Positions 42,601-52,223 of a stretch of 63,217 nucleotides of DNA are shown here, piece by piece. The notes below the pieces were generated by a model. That model had not been told where the DNA came from. It made no database searches and was given only the letters and a program-made list of their open reading frames with translations. The translations under genes and the position numbers were made by a program. Source of the stretch: a virus; the IMG/VR virus record IMGVR_UViG_3300008339_006649, positions 1-63,217 of that record. One strand, 5' to 3'. How positions within the stretch are numbered: position 1 is the first letter of the stretch; the number at the start of each line of letters is the position of its first letter.

Positions 42601-44668
42601 TGGAACAACAATAAAAGTTTCAGGTAGTTTTTATATGAACAGACCAATCCAACCTAACTCAGGGTCTGGATTATGGTATACTAACGCAAAAACTCCCGAA
42701 TCACATGATGTTGGATACTCATCACAATATTTATATCACCAGCCTTTTAATTTCCAAGTAGATAACACACAGTTTAGTTCTGTGACATCTACAACAATAA
42801 AATATTATTCATCACTAGATAAATCTATAGGTGCGGGTTATACTCCGTCAGGTGGTTTGGGTATTGGTGTATATACTGGTGGTAATATTATAGATGACAG
42901 TGGAGACCCTCAACAAACACTAAGATTTTATGGGTCAACATATCAAGGTAATGTTGAAGGCGGGTCATTATTAGCTACGACTCAGTCCACAACAGGAACA
43001 TTTAGTTCATTAGGTAACTACAACGGTAGGAATTATTCACCGGCTTACCATATAACTAATTCCGCTCTTTTTGTGACTATTTCAGGACCTAACCCTAAAT
43101 TAGTGATGAGGTCAGATAGGTTACCAACTTCAGATAAAACCCAAGTTTTTGGTACAATATCACATTTACTACATCAAAACGATAACTTTGGAATTTATTT
43201 ATATAATGATGGGGGGGCTTCCTCATTGTTTGCAAATCAAGCAACCGATACTTCAAACAACGCTCAGGACTTTGGGCCTGATGGTGCACCTACACAAGCA
43301 AGTAGTGTTTTGTCAACCTTTGATTGTGCGGGAATGGTGCCATTAAAATGTTATGAAATAGACCCTGTCACAAATAGTTTCACCGTTGAAACACCATGTC
43401 CTGATAACGAGAATCCGGTAAGGGTAAAATCTGGCTGTTACCAATTTATTCAAAAACCATATCTTGTTGGTATAGGTAAAGATTTACAAAATTTTTCAGA
43501 ATGGAAATCAAGATTTAGAATGATGTTTGGTGCGTGTCGAGGAATATTCTCTCACGTATTCCAAAACAATTGGGTTAACGGTAGTTTATATATGTTCTCA
43601 TTTAAAAAACAGACAACATTAAATCTACCAGGACAACCAAAAAAATATAAATTTTGCGGTACATATGAATCAACAACAAGACCTGGACAAGGGCCTATTT
43701 TTTATACTTCAGGGTCAACTAATTCTTTTTTCTATAGATCCACACCATACAATGGTACAGATTTTATAGGACAAATACCTAAACAAGGTACCTTCTTAAA
43801 CCCATCAATACAACCTGTAGATTTTGATGGAATTAATGATAGAAATTTAATGTTCCCTACCACAATAATGGATATGGGACCTAGAGATGAATTTACTAAA
43901 GAAATATGTACAAGCCCTGATTTTGAAGGTTACATTATCGATACGATTAAATCCACCTCATTTAATGACACTTCTGACTTATTACAATTGTTCATAATTT
44001 CTAGATTAATTAATACTAACTTCCTCGGTGCTATTTTAGGTTTGGGGGATGCTTCTATAAATAAAATGTTTTCTAGAACTTCAGACAGATTGGATGGTGA
44101 TATTACACAATTATTTAGTATTAATAGTGAATATGGGGTTGCTGGATTTAGTGAAGATGAGTATGATGGTGCGGGAGACATATACATTGCAACATCAGGA
44201 CCTGCAACTATGGGAGTATTTTTTACATCAAACACCGAAAATAGAATTGTAGTTACACCAGGGGTAACAACTTTTACACCACAGTTAACTAACTTTTACG
44301 GGTATCCTAAAACTCAAGAGGTACCATTTTACCAATGGCAATTGACACAACAAAGCGTACCAACAATTTTTGGGTCAGACACGAATGAATGGAATACAAA
44401 TATAATTGGTTCAGGATTTTACTCTGAAAAATATCAAGCATTAAGTTTTAAACAAGCACCACTATCGCAGTACTTTAATAATTTAAATACAGGGCAAAGA
44501 GGGTTTATATACAATTCAAATGCAACAGGAACTGATGAGACATTCCCTGCTGGACAATCCAATAGCTTTTTAGTTGGTGCCCCTTACCATTTTTATTTTG
44601 GTCTAAACAAAGGTAAATCCGCAATAAGTAGATATATCACAAAATACATATTAAATCAAGATGTCTAA
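39659..44668 (+). CDS. Large baseplate/tail protein with an internal multi-helix hydrophobic block
   Basis: This 1669-residue protein is unusual. The N-terminus (SYRIRTQPGVDKNIRINVNQ) leads to DYGVVAGRVIVNGGYGVPNANVSIFIPLD, a carboxypeptidase-regulatory-like beta fold with a KTNESGDFMIIGAPLG strand pair. At about residues 491-581 there is an almost continuous hydrophobic block (FIYFLFNLLVTIFTPVFV, VLHLLALVWPILKWVIAIVL, IILAAAATLFAIK), enough for three or four membrane helices. It is followed by a cysteine cluster, CESCPCD (about 602-607). The remainder is Gly/Ser/Thr-rich beta structure with a Cys/Trp-containing segment near 1270-1310. Its place after the gp6-like gene indicates a baseplate or tail component. 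The hydrophobic block hints at membrane insertion during DNA entry. The family is not recognised with certainty. Confidence 0.7.
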   Translation: MTKSYRIRTQPGVDKNIRINVNQDFDFLEILSLKLKQEDVYTRFCADYGVVAGRVIVNGGYGVPNANVSIFIPLDAIDENDPVISTLYPYKAVDQKNEDGYRYNLLPYRQEYAGHTPTGTFPDREDILTRREVLEVYEKYYKYTVKTNESGDFMIIGAPLGIQTLVLDLDLSNIGCFSLRPADFIRAGLAGPEQFNGDQFKSSTDLGSLPQLVNIKNDIDVTSFWGETDLCNIGITRSDFDLRDFGIDIKPHAVFMGSIFSTADEDFLKTNCKPKKDSGNLCDLVTASGTIQSIRQTINYDGNGRPILEQFSLPEGGKIIDDNGTWLTEVPMNLDYVTTNEFGEQVLSNDPSVGIPTKGRYRFRIQYQNEDGLRSDVLRADYLVPNVKEWGWTGTNPPAGSSAQLKSYAFSLDWNDYGDTGTTIGQQMITEAINCEDRFYELNFNKVYTIANFLDRWKWGYNRSRHLGIKEITNRTCTTTTNRFPVNDGVRNFDFIYFLFNLLVTIFTPVFVAIIPVLHLLALVWPILKWVIAIVLPGLLLFFAIQYGIAAFAAFPAVGLIVLYAAVAIILAAAATLFAIKVSPMLTKFKFKGLNLPMMSYPDCESCPCDVPDLETDEVQGNLFGGGGNQSTKIGKYTVNSRTSGSILADINSNTFYLNAVNFNNCNFNNDNQIHQSAYSNPQPVGPTYFCYLDPEDYFGSDNKKNQKYQADAYGIRYGIAGYPTSPEIGLPIVADLTDTKYLQQRDVPYAQSLNLANVKSRYFDTTASNRITTKINGNNPLVRDNVMILLVDQNTASQLSSGTIVTFHDTSNLNDINLTGLTVQNQFGSNSITGSSVTGFTQIPITFANPSNGAPQTVNVSISGSTSEKEYLAKTGVEYFQVITGMTTYNADLLASGIKISTTPNPNNHGDTSNLLRKYILNKRQQIRYRDGNNNQQTELINPLTVIGDSWKNLELIFLVRGVDLYTEKQTIEYDLSTIFGTTIKVSGSFYMNRPIQPNSGSGLWYTNAKTPESHDVGYSSQYLYHQPFNFQVDNTQFSSVTSTTIKYYSSLDKSIGAGYTPSGGLGIGVYTGGNIIDDSGDPQQTLRFYGSTYQGNVEGGSLLATTQSTTGTFSSLGNYNGRNYSPAYHITNSALFVTISGPNPKLVMRSDRLPTSDKTQVFGTISHLLHQNDNFGIYLYNDGGASSLFANQATDTSNNAQDFGPDGAPTQASSVLSTFDCAGMVPLKCYEIDPVTNSFTVETPCPDNENPVRVKSGCYQFIQKPYLVGIGKDLQNFSEWKSRFRMMFGACRGIFSHVFQNNWVNGSLYMFSFKKQTTLNLPGQPKKYKFCGTYESTTRPGQGPIFYTSGSTNSFFYRSTPYNGTDFIGQIPKQGTFLNPSIQPVDFDGINDRNLMFPTTIMDMGPRDEFTKEICTSPDFEGYIIDTIKSTSFNDTSDLLQLFIISRLINTNFLGAILGLGDASINKMFSRTSDRLDGDITQLFSINSEYGVAGFSEDEYDGAGDIYIATSGPATMGVFFTSNTENRIVVTPGVTTFTPQLTNFYGYPKTQEVPFYQWQLTQQSVPTIFGSDTNEWNTNIIGSGFYSEKYQALSFKQAPLSQYFNNLNTGQRGFIYNSNATGTDETFPAGQSNSFLVGAPYHFYFGLNKGKSAISRYITKYILNQDV

Positions 44669-46412
44669 CGAAAACGAAATATTAATAGTATTAGGGTCCA
44701 AAAGGTTTGCATCTAATAGTAATAAAGATGTTTGGATTCAACCACCATTAATCGGTGATAGAAGAACTATGGTTGAGGGTGATAGGTCAGTAACTTTAAA
44801 CTTAGTCGAACAATTTAATACGGAACGACAAGAAAGTGATACATTCAGATTGTCAGGTAAAATAGTAAATATATTTAATAATACGGTAAGTGGTAAAACA
44901 ACTTATACTCCATACAGAAACATTTTATATTATACAAATGCTATTGCAAACGCTACGGCCAATATCCCACCAAACCCATCAGTTGCTTGGGAAGGTTACC
45001 CACAATTTGATGAGTTCACTATGGTTAGAGATTCTTCAGTTAACGGACATAGAACATTTATTCCAAAAAGTTCAACAACTTATAATTGGTCGATATATGC
45101 GTCTTATGCGTACAGTAGCGATACCCAACAACAAATGGCTTACACTAATGAAGACTACAATGTTACTAATAATTTTGTTGTTTCTGATGGTATACCTTTT
45201 GTGATGGATACATCACAATTTAATGGTAAAAATTTAGTTTACTTTAACTGTGGTACCAAACATAATTTAACACCAGGGGAATGGGTAGAATTAAATATAC
45301 CATCAAACCCAACTGGGTTAGGAGGTCAGTTGGTTTTTCAAGTATATGATTTAGGTAACGGTATTTACGGGTCTGAAGAAAATGTTTTTAGTATTTATAA
45401 TCTTAAGTTTCCAGTTTCTCAAACAACTACAGGTACATTTGGCACCTTTAAAAGAATTGGAAACATCCAAAATAGCGGTGAAACTAAATCTATATATTAT
45501 GTTAGATTACATAAAATTTTAACAAATATAGAAGACTGTAATATTGTGCAAGGGGGATTTGAGAATAGTCCTTTTTATAAAAAAACTAAATTGGAATACT
45601 CTGCACTGACACCAAATCAAGTACAAAGAGTTTCAACTAAAGAGGGTAGTAAGACTTTTTCATATACTTTTAATAGAGACATATTAATAAATGGATTAAA
45701 AGATAATAATGGAAAACCAGTTACTGAACTTTTTGTTACAATGATAGAAAGAGGGTATATGGGTTGGTTTAACCCGCCGGCAATAACTCAAACAGGTTCA
45801 CAAACAGGATTAGATATTGGGTGGGGGTTTAATTTTTTAAAAAACTCAATAGATACTTGGTGGGACCACAACTCTACGGTTAATAAAGATAACATACCTT
45901 TAGGTTCTTATGAACAACCAGCAGGTAGCGGACAATTTTTTTATTACAATGATTTTTTAAAAATAGGCGATGTAATAAAAGGGGATTTTTGTGAATACAA
46001 TTACGTAGAACAAAAAGAGTATGTTATTTCACCAATGTATCATAAGTACTCATTTAATTCTAATTATTTTTACGATAACTCAACGGTTAATTACCCAAGT
46101 GGTTACGGTTACGAACCACACACATCAGTACCTATTAGGGTTTTTAGTGATTATCTTGAGTACGGGTCTAAAGATAGTGTGGATAATATTCCTGTTTATG
46201 CTTGGTATTCAGAATATAACGATACATTTATTTGGCGAGATATATACACATACGGATATGTTGACGGGGATAATTTAGGGGTCGATTACCCATTTGTTAA
46301 TGGTGCTCATTACCCATTCAGTTCTATATTATTCTTACAAAAACCAATACAAAGAACTGATAAAGTTAATACTAATCTAATAAACCAACCAATCAACGAT
46401 AATTGTGAATAA
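44661..46412 (+). CDS. Tail/baseplate structural protein, unknown (583 aa)
   Basis: This 583-residue protein overlaps the stop of the upstream gene by 8 bases, so it is translationally coupled. It is rich in Tyr, Asn, Ser and Gly and appears beta-structured, starting NEILIVLGSKRFASNSNKDV. A conserved-looking core is KEGSKTFSYTFNRDILINGL with PVTELFVTMIERGYMGWFN. No enzymatic motif or known family is recognised. The neighbours, all structural, suggest a wedge or fibre-network component made in the same operon. Confidence 0.65.
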   Translation: MSNENEILIVLGSKRFASNSNKDVWIQPPLIGDRRTMVEGDRSVTLNLVEQFNTERQESDTFRLSGKIVNIFNNTVSGKTTYTPYRNILYYTNAIANATANIPPNPSVAWEGYPQFDEFTMVRDSSVNGHRTFIPKSSTTYNWSIYASYAYSSDTQQQMAYTNEDYNVTNNFVVSDGIPFVMDTSQFNGKNLVYFNCGTKHNLTPGEWVELNIPSNPTGLGGQLVFQVYDLGNGIYGSEENVFSIYNLKFPVSQTTTGTFGTFKRIGNIQNSGETKSIYYVRLHKILTNIEDCNIVQGGFENSPFYKKTKLEYSALTPNQVQRVSTKEGSKTFSYTFNRDILINGLKDNNGKPVTELFVTMIERGYMGWFNPPAITQTGSQTGLDIGWGFNFLKNSIDTWWDHNSTVNKDNIPLGSYEQPAGSGQFFYYNDFLKIGDVIKGDFCEYNYVEQKEYVISPMYHKYSFNSNYFYDNSTVNYPSGYGYEPHTSVPIRVFSDYLEYGSKDSVDNIPVYAWYSEYNDTFIWRDIYTYGYVDGDNLGVDYPFVNGAHYPFSSILFLQKPIQRTDKVNTNLINQPINDNCE

Positions 46413-47247
46413 TAACTATTATAGATTTTCATTAAACGTATCCGATAAGGATATAATAATACCCGTTGAAATAACCTTTGACCAAGAAGGTAGAGAGCAA
46501 GGTGTTGAAGAATATGAAAGTGAAGTTTTAGAAAGGGTTATAAATGGTGTTGATGACTTTGAAATATCAAAATTTGCGCACGCCCCTTGGGACACTAATA
46601 ATGATGTGACACAAGTACACTACCAATTTAATTTTTTTAACCCAAATACCACAACGGATTTTATAAATAACCCACCCACGATTACGGATTGGTTGGACGA
46701 CTATCAATATGCGACATTTACTGATAGTGAAATTTATTATTTCTCAAATTCATTTAAAGGTAGTTTTTTTAAATTAGATTTTTACGATAGTAAAACTAAT
46801 GAAAACCAAAAAATACTTTTCTCAGTCGTATTACCAACTCAACAAGGATTAAAAGAACCTGGGTTTATTGGTCCACAGTTTAATCAAACTACAGTTCAAG
46901 TAAAAAAACCAAAATACATTTTAGACTATACTGGTCAAGATAAAGAAGGGTTTTTCTACTATTGGTTAAAAAATCCTGATTATTTAAATCAAACTACATT
47001 TTACATGTCTTGTAAATTCTTTAACGCAAAAAAAGGTCAATTTATTAGAATGATGAATAAACCACAATCAACATTAACTGGTGCTGGTGTATACAATTTT
47101 GATAAAGAATCATTTTTTTATTACAAAGTAATGTTTGACCAAACTAATTATGAGTATAAAGTCTATGAAGAAAGTACAGGACTACGAGTTGGAGTTGGTC
47201 CTTTAGCCTCTGAAGCTATAATTTGGTATGAATATGTTAACCCATAA
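46405..47247 (+). CDS. Tail structural protein, unknown (280 aa)
   Basis: This 280-residue protein starts at GTG (46405), inside the end of the preceding gene. The overlap and the absence of an ATG near the start of the homogeneous sequence support this choice. It begins MNNNYYRFSLNVSDKDIIIP and is beta-rich and aromatic (FFYYWLKNPDYLNQTTFYMS). Its stop overlaps the next ATG (TAATG). No family is recognised. It is one of a chain of coupled baseplate-region genes. Confidence 0.65.
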   Translation: MNNNYYRFSLNVSDKDIIIPVEITFDQEGREQGVEEYESEVLERVINGVDDFEISKFAHAPWDTNNDVTQVHYQFNFFNPNTTTDFINNPPTITDWLDDYQYATFTDSEIYYFSNSFKGSFFKLDFYDSKTNENQKILFSVVLPTQQGLKEPGFIGPQFNQTTVQVKKPKYILDYTGQDKEGFFYYWLKNPDYLNQTTFYMSCKFFNAKKGQFIRMMNKPQSTLTGAGVYNFDKESFFYYKVMFDQTNYEYKVYEESTGLRVGVGPLASEAIIWYEYVNP

Positions 47248-48347
47248 TGGAATCTGAAAAATTTAGTGTATTAATATCCCCTGAAGTTATATCTTCAGAT
47301 CTTGTTGGGTTTGTTTATACCGCATCAACTAGTGATGGTAATATCAGTCAACCTGGATATGTGTATTCAGGAATGTCCTACATATTAAGTGGAGGAACAA
47401 ATGGAGATTCTTTACTCACGGGATTAACAATGCCTCTATTATTTACTCAAACTTATAATGATATTGGATTTTATTCTGAGTTTGATGGACTTATGGTACA
47501 AAAAGATATTGTTACAAATTTTCTTTATTCAGGAAATAGTACCACAAATTTAAATTCAGTTACTTTGTATAATACTTCTGGTGATTACACTGTTAGTTAT
47601 TTAGATTTCACTACATATATTGTTGATTGGGGTGACGGATCTCCAACTCAACAATTAACTACAACATCATTAACACACACATATTTAGTTAATAGTGGTT
47701 ACACAATAACTTTATCAGGGTCAAACCCATGGGGTGTAACAGTAATTCAAAAACCAATAACAATACCATTACAATCGGTAACAATACCAAACCCAAGTGG
47801 TAATATTGTATTTACACCACAACAAGGTAATTGGGCTAATATCCCTATCTCATATAATTACATTTATGATTTAGACTCAAATAATACGGTGGCTTATCAA
47901 GTATCTAGTAACTGGGCTACCGTTCCATTTGCTGTCCAAGGTTATACAAAATCAAGATTACAAGATTTAAAAAGATGGGGACCTGTACCATATACCATTG
48001 GGTATGTGTTTAATAAAAACGGACAAGTTTTTGGACAAGTGAATTCAATAACCAACGACGTTACTGGGTACACTATTAATAATGTTGATTATTACGATTT
48101 AATAAATGGAAAAACATTGTATGTTATTAATAGTAGTGGTCTAACTCCTAATGATATTATTGCATCTGCAATTACAAAAAATGAATATTTATTGGATTTT
48201 GTAATGGCTCCTGAAATACAAACAGACATTTATGTTGAAAGGGGTAAATATTCGGCATTTGAGGCTTTACAAAGATTGGGTGAGGTTGATAATATTGGAG
48301 ACATGGTTAGTTATGGGTATGGATTCTTCAAAATTAATACGACATAA
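47247..48347 (+). CDS. Tail structural protein with a PKD-like domain (366 aa)
   Basis: This 366-residue protein has a PKD-type Ig-like domain at about residues 95-170. It contains VDWGDGSPTQQ followed by a THTYLVNSGYTITLSGSN strand pair, the WGDG...HTY...Y.V pattern of that fold. PKD domains are common in surface and fibre proteins and act as spacers or in protein and sugar contacts. The C-terminal part (MAPEIQTDIYVERGKYSAFE, ALQRLGEVDNIGDMVSYGYG) looks like an assembly or attachment region and is probably conserved in the phage group. The gene is coupled to the preceding one (TAATG). Confidence 0.75.
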   Translation: MESEKFSVLISPEVISSDLVGFVYTASTSDGNISQPGYVYSGMSYILSGGTNGDSLLTGLTMPLLFTQTYNDIGFYSEFDGLMVQKDIVTNFLYSGNSTTNLNSVTLYNTSGDYTVSYLDFTTYIVDWGDGSPTQQLTTTSLTHTYLVNSGYTITLSGSNPWGVTVIQKPITIPLQSVTIPNPSGNIVFTPQQGNWANIPISYNYIYDLDSNNTVAYQVSSNWATVPFAVQGYTKSRLQDLKRWGPVPYTIGYVFNKNGQVFGQVNSITNDVTGYTINNVDYYDLINGKTLYVINSSGLTPNDIIASAITKNEYLLDFVMAPEIQTDIYVERGKYSAFEALQRLGEVDNIGDMVSYGYGFFKINTT

Positions 48348-48361
48348 AAAATAAGATAAAC

Positions 48362-48369
48362 TATTTATA
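48362..48369 (+). promoter_or_regulatory. TATTTATA box upstream of the 48379 gene
   Basis: This exact TATTTATA followed by AAATAAAAC lies 9 bases before the ATG at 48379. It starts a new operon of coupled tail genes. Confidence 0.6.
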
Positions 48370-48378
48370 AAATAAAAC

Positions 48379-49287
48379 ATGGCACTTGGAACATATGGTA
48401 TTGTAAGACCTGCAGATGTATCACCTGATGATGTTGATGTGATATTACATTATACTGCATCTAGAGACGTTACAGATAATTTTTTATTAAAAAAATTAAA
48501 TGCTAAAAGTATTTTAACACCGTATTTTCATAATGGTGAAACTGGTGGTAACGCTAATGTTGAAATACTTGGTGGTTTATATAATTTAAAATTACCGGCA
48601 TCAGAATTTAATAAAAAAGGAATTTATACTGTTTATATAAGACCTGCTGAGATTAGAACTACAATTACGGATTGTGGAGTACTTTCGGCATTACCAAACG
48701 TTAAAGGGATAATTATTAACATTAACGACGTACCATCAGTCTTTAGAAATAAATTCACAAATCAAGGTTTGGTAGGATTTAGAGTGGAATACTTAAACCA
48801 AGATGGGACAAAAATACCTAATTTTTATAGAATAGTTACGTCATCTTTCTTTTGTGAACCAGTAGTGACCGAACAAGTTAATTCATCACAAAAAAATATT
48901 AGATATAGATATGTTGATGGAGGTAGCGATTTAATTTTTTGTACTTTATCACCATCGTCATCACCAACAAACAAACCAAACGCAACTCCATTTATTGGTC
49001 AACCAAACCAAAGTATTATAGTTACAAATACTTTTTTCAATCCAATCACTATTGATATTCAAATGGCTGATTATGATTTAGATACTATTGCGATAGCTCT
49101 TTATGGTAATCAAACTAAGAGTATTGAGGATGGTATATATACATTGTACGACAGTGCTGGTAATATATACAAACAATACAACTTGTTTGAGGTTAGAGAT
49201 AACTTTAATGAGTTATTGTATGAGGTTAGACAGGATAGGGGTAATAACATAGATTTTAGTAAAAACTTTACAAATATTATTACTTAA
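48379..49287 (+). CDS. Tail/baseplate structural protein, unknown (302 aa)
   Basis: This 302-residue protein begins MALGTYGIVRPADVSPDDVD and is largely beta-structured. It has GIYTVYIRPAEIRTTITDCG near residue 80 and SIEDGIYTLYDSAGNIYKQY near 255. The C-terminus (LFEVRDNFNELLYEVRQDRG) is charged and probably an interaction segment. It is followed by the gp7/tail-protein-I-like gene with a TAATG overlap, so a wedge or fibre-connector role is likely. No known family is recognised. Confidence 0.7.
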   Translation: MALGTYGIVRPADVSPDDVDVILHYTASRDVTDNFLLKKLNAKSILTPYFHNGETGGNANVEILGGLYNLKLPASEFNKKGIYTVYIRPAEIRTTITDCGVLSALPNVKGIIININDVPSVFRNKFTNQGLVGFRVEYLNQDGTKIPNFYRIVTSSFFCEPVVTEQVNSSQKNIRYRYVDGGSDLIFCTLSPSSSPTNKPNATPFIGQPNQSIIVTNTFFNPITIDIQMADYDLDTIAIALYGNQTKSIEDGIYTLYDSAGNIYKQYNLFEVRDNFNELLYEVRQDRGNNIDFSKNFTNIIT

Positions 49288-52223
49288 TGGCTAATAAAAT
49301 ATTTTTTCCTCCTGGTGGTGTCAAAACATTTTCTGACAATTTAGTTGGTTTACAACTAACTGACGGTGGTGGGCTTACGCAAGGTAATTTTGAATTTACA
49401 ACGGCAATATATGAAAAATCTAATAGGAAGTTTGATACTGGTATATTTTCAGATTTTTACACATTAGATAATTTAAAAATAGATAATATTGAACAAGTTA
49501 AACGTGTAATACAAAAAAACTTTACAGTATATCCTAATTTTGATATTTCTGAAATAACAAGTTTTTCATTATATGGTTCACTAGCTAAAAGACTTTCGGC
49601 ATCGGCGATTAAAGTTATTAATAACTTTCCTGCTGGTTTAGAAATATTAAATAGACAAGTAAGTGGTTTATTTACAGGTGAGACGGCTTCAAATATTTCA
49701 TATGATTCAAAAAACGATGAAACCACTTTTGAAGTTAATACTTCTTTAATAAGAAACCCATTTGAAATAGATTATTCAGTAAATTCTGCCAGAAACATTC
49801 AGGTTAGGCCTTATCCTGTTAGTGCGTATAGGGACCTAACTAATAATTTTGAATCTTATTCTTTATATTTTTACAATTTTTTAGAAGAATATCCATTAAC
49901 GGATTTTGTCCCTACACAAACAATGTCTGGGGGAACACTAACATTCACTGTAAAAGGTGACCCATTTTCAGGTAGTAGTGCATCTACTAGAGTTTTAATT
50001 ATTAAACCAAATAATACTAAAACCGAAGAAATTTTTGACGAATCGTTTGATGAGGTTGAAGATTTTCTTTTAAATAGAAATATCAGTCCAAAATATACGG
50101 CTGTGTTTTCATATCCCGATTATGATTCTGATGGTAGATATACTCTATATAATAAATCAGTTACTTGGCCATTAAACCAATATTGGAACTTAGACATTAA
50201 TAGTTCTGCCTTTGATACGTATTTGGCTGAATTACAAAGAATTTCAGATATATTAGATACTTACAAAACAAATTTAATAAGTAGATTTTTAATCACGGGG
50301 GCTTTTAAAGAATTTGATACTTCTGACCAAAAAATTGAAAAAGTATTACAGATATATGGTAGGAGTTTTGATGAGGTTAAAAAGTTTATAGATGCTTTGG
50401 CAAATATGAACTCTGTGAATTACATTGTTGGAAACGACATACCATCACAATTATTATCTAACTTATCCGCAACTTTAGGTATTGACCCTAATATTTCACC
50501 AATTACAAATGAGTCTTTTCTAACTTCAGTTTTTAACCCTAATTCTAAACAAATTTATCCAGGTCAGAATAAACCTAACACTCCCGTTGAGTTAAATTAT
50601 GAGTACTATAGAAATTTAATATTGAACTCAGCATATATGTTTAAAACTAAGGGGACTAGAAAATCTTTAGAATATGTGATGAGATTTATTGGTGCTCCCG
50701 AAGCGTTACTTGAATTTAATGAGGTTATATATGTTGCTGACACAAAAGTAAACATGGATAAATTCGATGTTCAATACGCTAAAATATCTGGAGGAACGCA
50801 ATACATTGAATTACCCGCATTAGATAACACAAACACATTTAGTATTCAAGGTGTTACATATACTGGATACACTACAAACGGCTTTATTAGTAGAGTAGAA
50901 ACTACTTTAACTGACTATGGTATTGATTCTGATGGATACCCAATGAGTCCGACACCTACCGATACTAATTTTTATCAGACAGGTGCTGGTTGGTTTGAAC
51001 AGACACCTAAACATAGGTCTCCAGAAGTGGCTGATGATGCGAACTCTTCTTTTAACCCTAGTAACCCTTATTTAATTACTAGTTTAAAACCCTTTACGTT
51101 TGGTCAAGAATACATGGATAAATTTAGAAAGTTCCCAAATATGAATGTTGGGTATACTTTAACTAAAGTTTATGATAATCAAAAATCTTGGGCATCAAAC
51201 GACATCGGAAATAGAAAAGACGGGGTAAACACTAATGGGGTAAATTACACTGTAAGTGATGATAAATTAGTAATTAATTCAAAAAATATTGAATTATATA
51301 TGAATATGGGACAAGGTATCACTTATGATATTTGGGATATGTCTGTTAAATACGATTACCCAATACCGAATAGTGGATTAACTGCACCTTATCCATATCC
51401 TGGAAATGTTGATTGGACATTTATAAATCCAAAACCTAAGGAAAAAACATTCTTTGAATTTGCTCAAGATTTTTATAATAACTTTATCAATGTAAGAAAT
51501 AGGCAAACAATATTTGATGGTAAAACCGGAGGATACCCAACATTACAATCAGTATTTTGGAGATATTTACAATCTGAAGAAACTGTCGGGATTCCTTCTA
51601 ATAAGTTTACGTATCAAAAAATGATAGACTATACATTAGGTATAGGGGATTATTGGCAGAGATTATTGGAGCAAGTGGTTCCAGGAACAACTCTATGGTT
51701 AACGGGTCAAAAAATGGAAAATACCATTTTTCATAGACAAAAATTTGTATGGAGAAGACAAAGAGGATGTTCTTTCATACCTGTTACTTGTATACCTTGT
51801 AAATATAACGGACAACCATTCGCATACGACTGTATAGACCAAACTTTACAATGTCAGTTACAGGGAACCCCTTCTGATATGTTACAGAGTTTGTTAGGTA
51901 ACTTATTATTAACTAGTGGGTATACTCAAACACAGTGTGACTTAAATAGTATTGTATCTACTTGGTATGTTGATTGTAGATTAGACACCCAAGTCTTGGT
52001 TCAAGAACAATTTTATACGGGATATGGTTTAGGCGACGTACCAACACCCGCACAAGTATTATCAGCAATAGACCAAAAGTTAGAAACATTATACCAACAT
52101 GGACTTAATTATTATTTTGCAGGAAATACTTTAATTGTAAGTAATTCTACTTGCTACGATGACTTTACTAATAGTATTTTGTCATTAAATATTGGAATAA
52201 ACATTCAAATTAATTGTAACTAA
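49287..52223 (+). CDS. Large baseplate wedge protein (tail protein I-like core; possible gp7 equivalent)
   Basis: This 978-residue protein begins MANKIFFPPGGVKTFSDNLV. A region around residues 440-475 reads YYRNLILNSAYMFKTKGTRK followed by SLEYVMRFIGAPEALLEFNE. The 'KGTrkSLEyvmrfiGAP' motif is typical of tail protein I-like baseplate components, which link wedge to fibres. The C-terminal third has a cysteine-rich segment, CSFIPVTCIPCKYNG. The size is near that of T4 gp7 (1032), but equivalence is inferred. It is coupled at both ends (TAATG), and the following gene encodes the first SprB-repeat fibre. Confidence 0.75.
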   Translation: MANKIFFPPGGVKTFSDNLVGLQLTDGGGLTQGNFEFTTAIYEKSNRKFDTGIFSDFYTLDNLKIDNIEQVKRVIQKNFTVYPNFDISEITSFSLYGSLAKRLSASAIKVINNFPAGLEILNRQVSGLFTGETASNISYDSKNDETTFEVNTSLIRNPFEIDYSVNSARNIQVRPYPVSAYRDLTNNFESYSLYFYNFLEEYPLTDFVPTQTMSGGTLTFTVKGDPFSGSSASTRVLIIKPNNTKTEEIFDESFDEVEDFLLNRNISPKYTAVFSYPDYDSDGRYTLYNKSVTWPLNQYWNLDINSSAFDTYLAELQRISDILDTYKTNLISRFLITGAFKEFDTSDQKIEKVLQIYGRSFDEVKKFIDALANMNSVNYIVGNDIPSQLLSNLSATLGIDPNISPITNESFLTSVFNPNSKQIYPGQNKPNTPVELNYEYYRNLILNSAYMFKTKGTRKSLEYVMRFIGAPEALLEFNEVIYVADTKVNMDKFDVQYAKISGGTQYIELPALDNTNTFSIQGVTYTGYTTNGFISRVETTLTDYGIDSDGYPMSPTPTDTNFYQTGAGWFEQTPKHRSPEVADDANSSFNPSNPYLITSLKPFTFGQEYMDKFRKFPNMNVGYTLTKVYDNQKSWASNDIGNRKDGVNTNGVNYTVSDDKLVINSKNIELYMNMGQGITYDIWDMSVKYDYPIPNSGLTAPYPYPGNVDWTFINPKPKEKTFFEFAQDFYNNFINVRNRQTIFDGKTGGYPTLQSVFWRYLQSEETVGIPSNKFTYQKMIDYTLGIGDYWQRLLEQVVPGTTLWLTGQKMENTIFHRQKFVWRRQRGCSFIPVTCIPCKYNGQPFAYDCIDQTLQCQLQGTPSDMLQSLLGNLLLTSGYTQTQCDLNSIVSTWYVDCRLDTQVLVQEQFYTGYGLGDVPTPAQVLSAIDQKLETLYQHGLNYYFAGNTLIVSNSTCYDDFTNSILSLNIGINIQINCN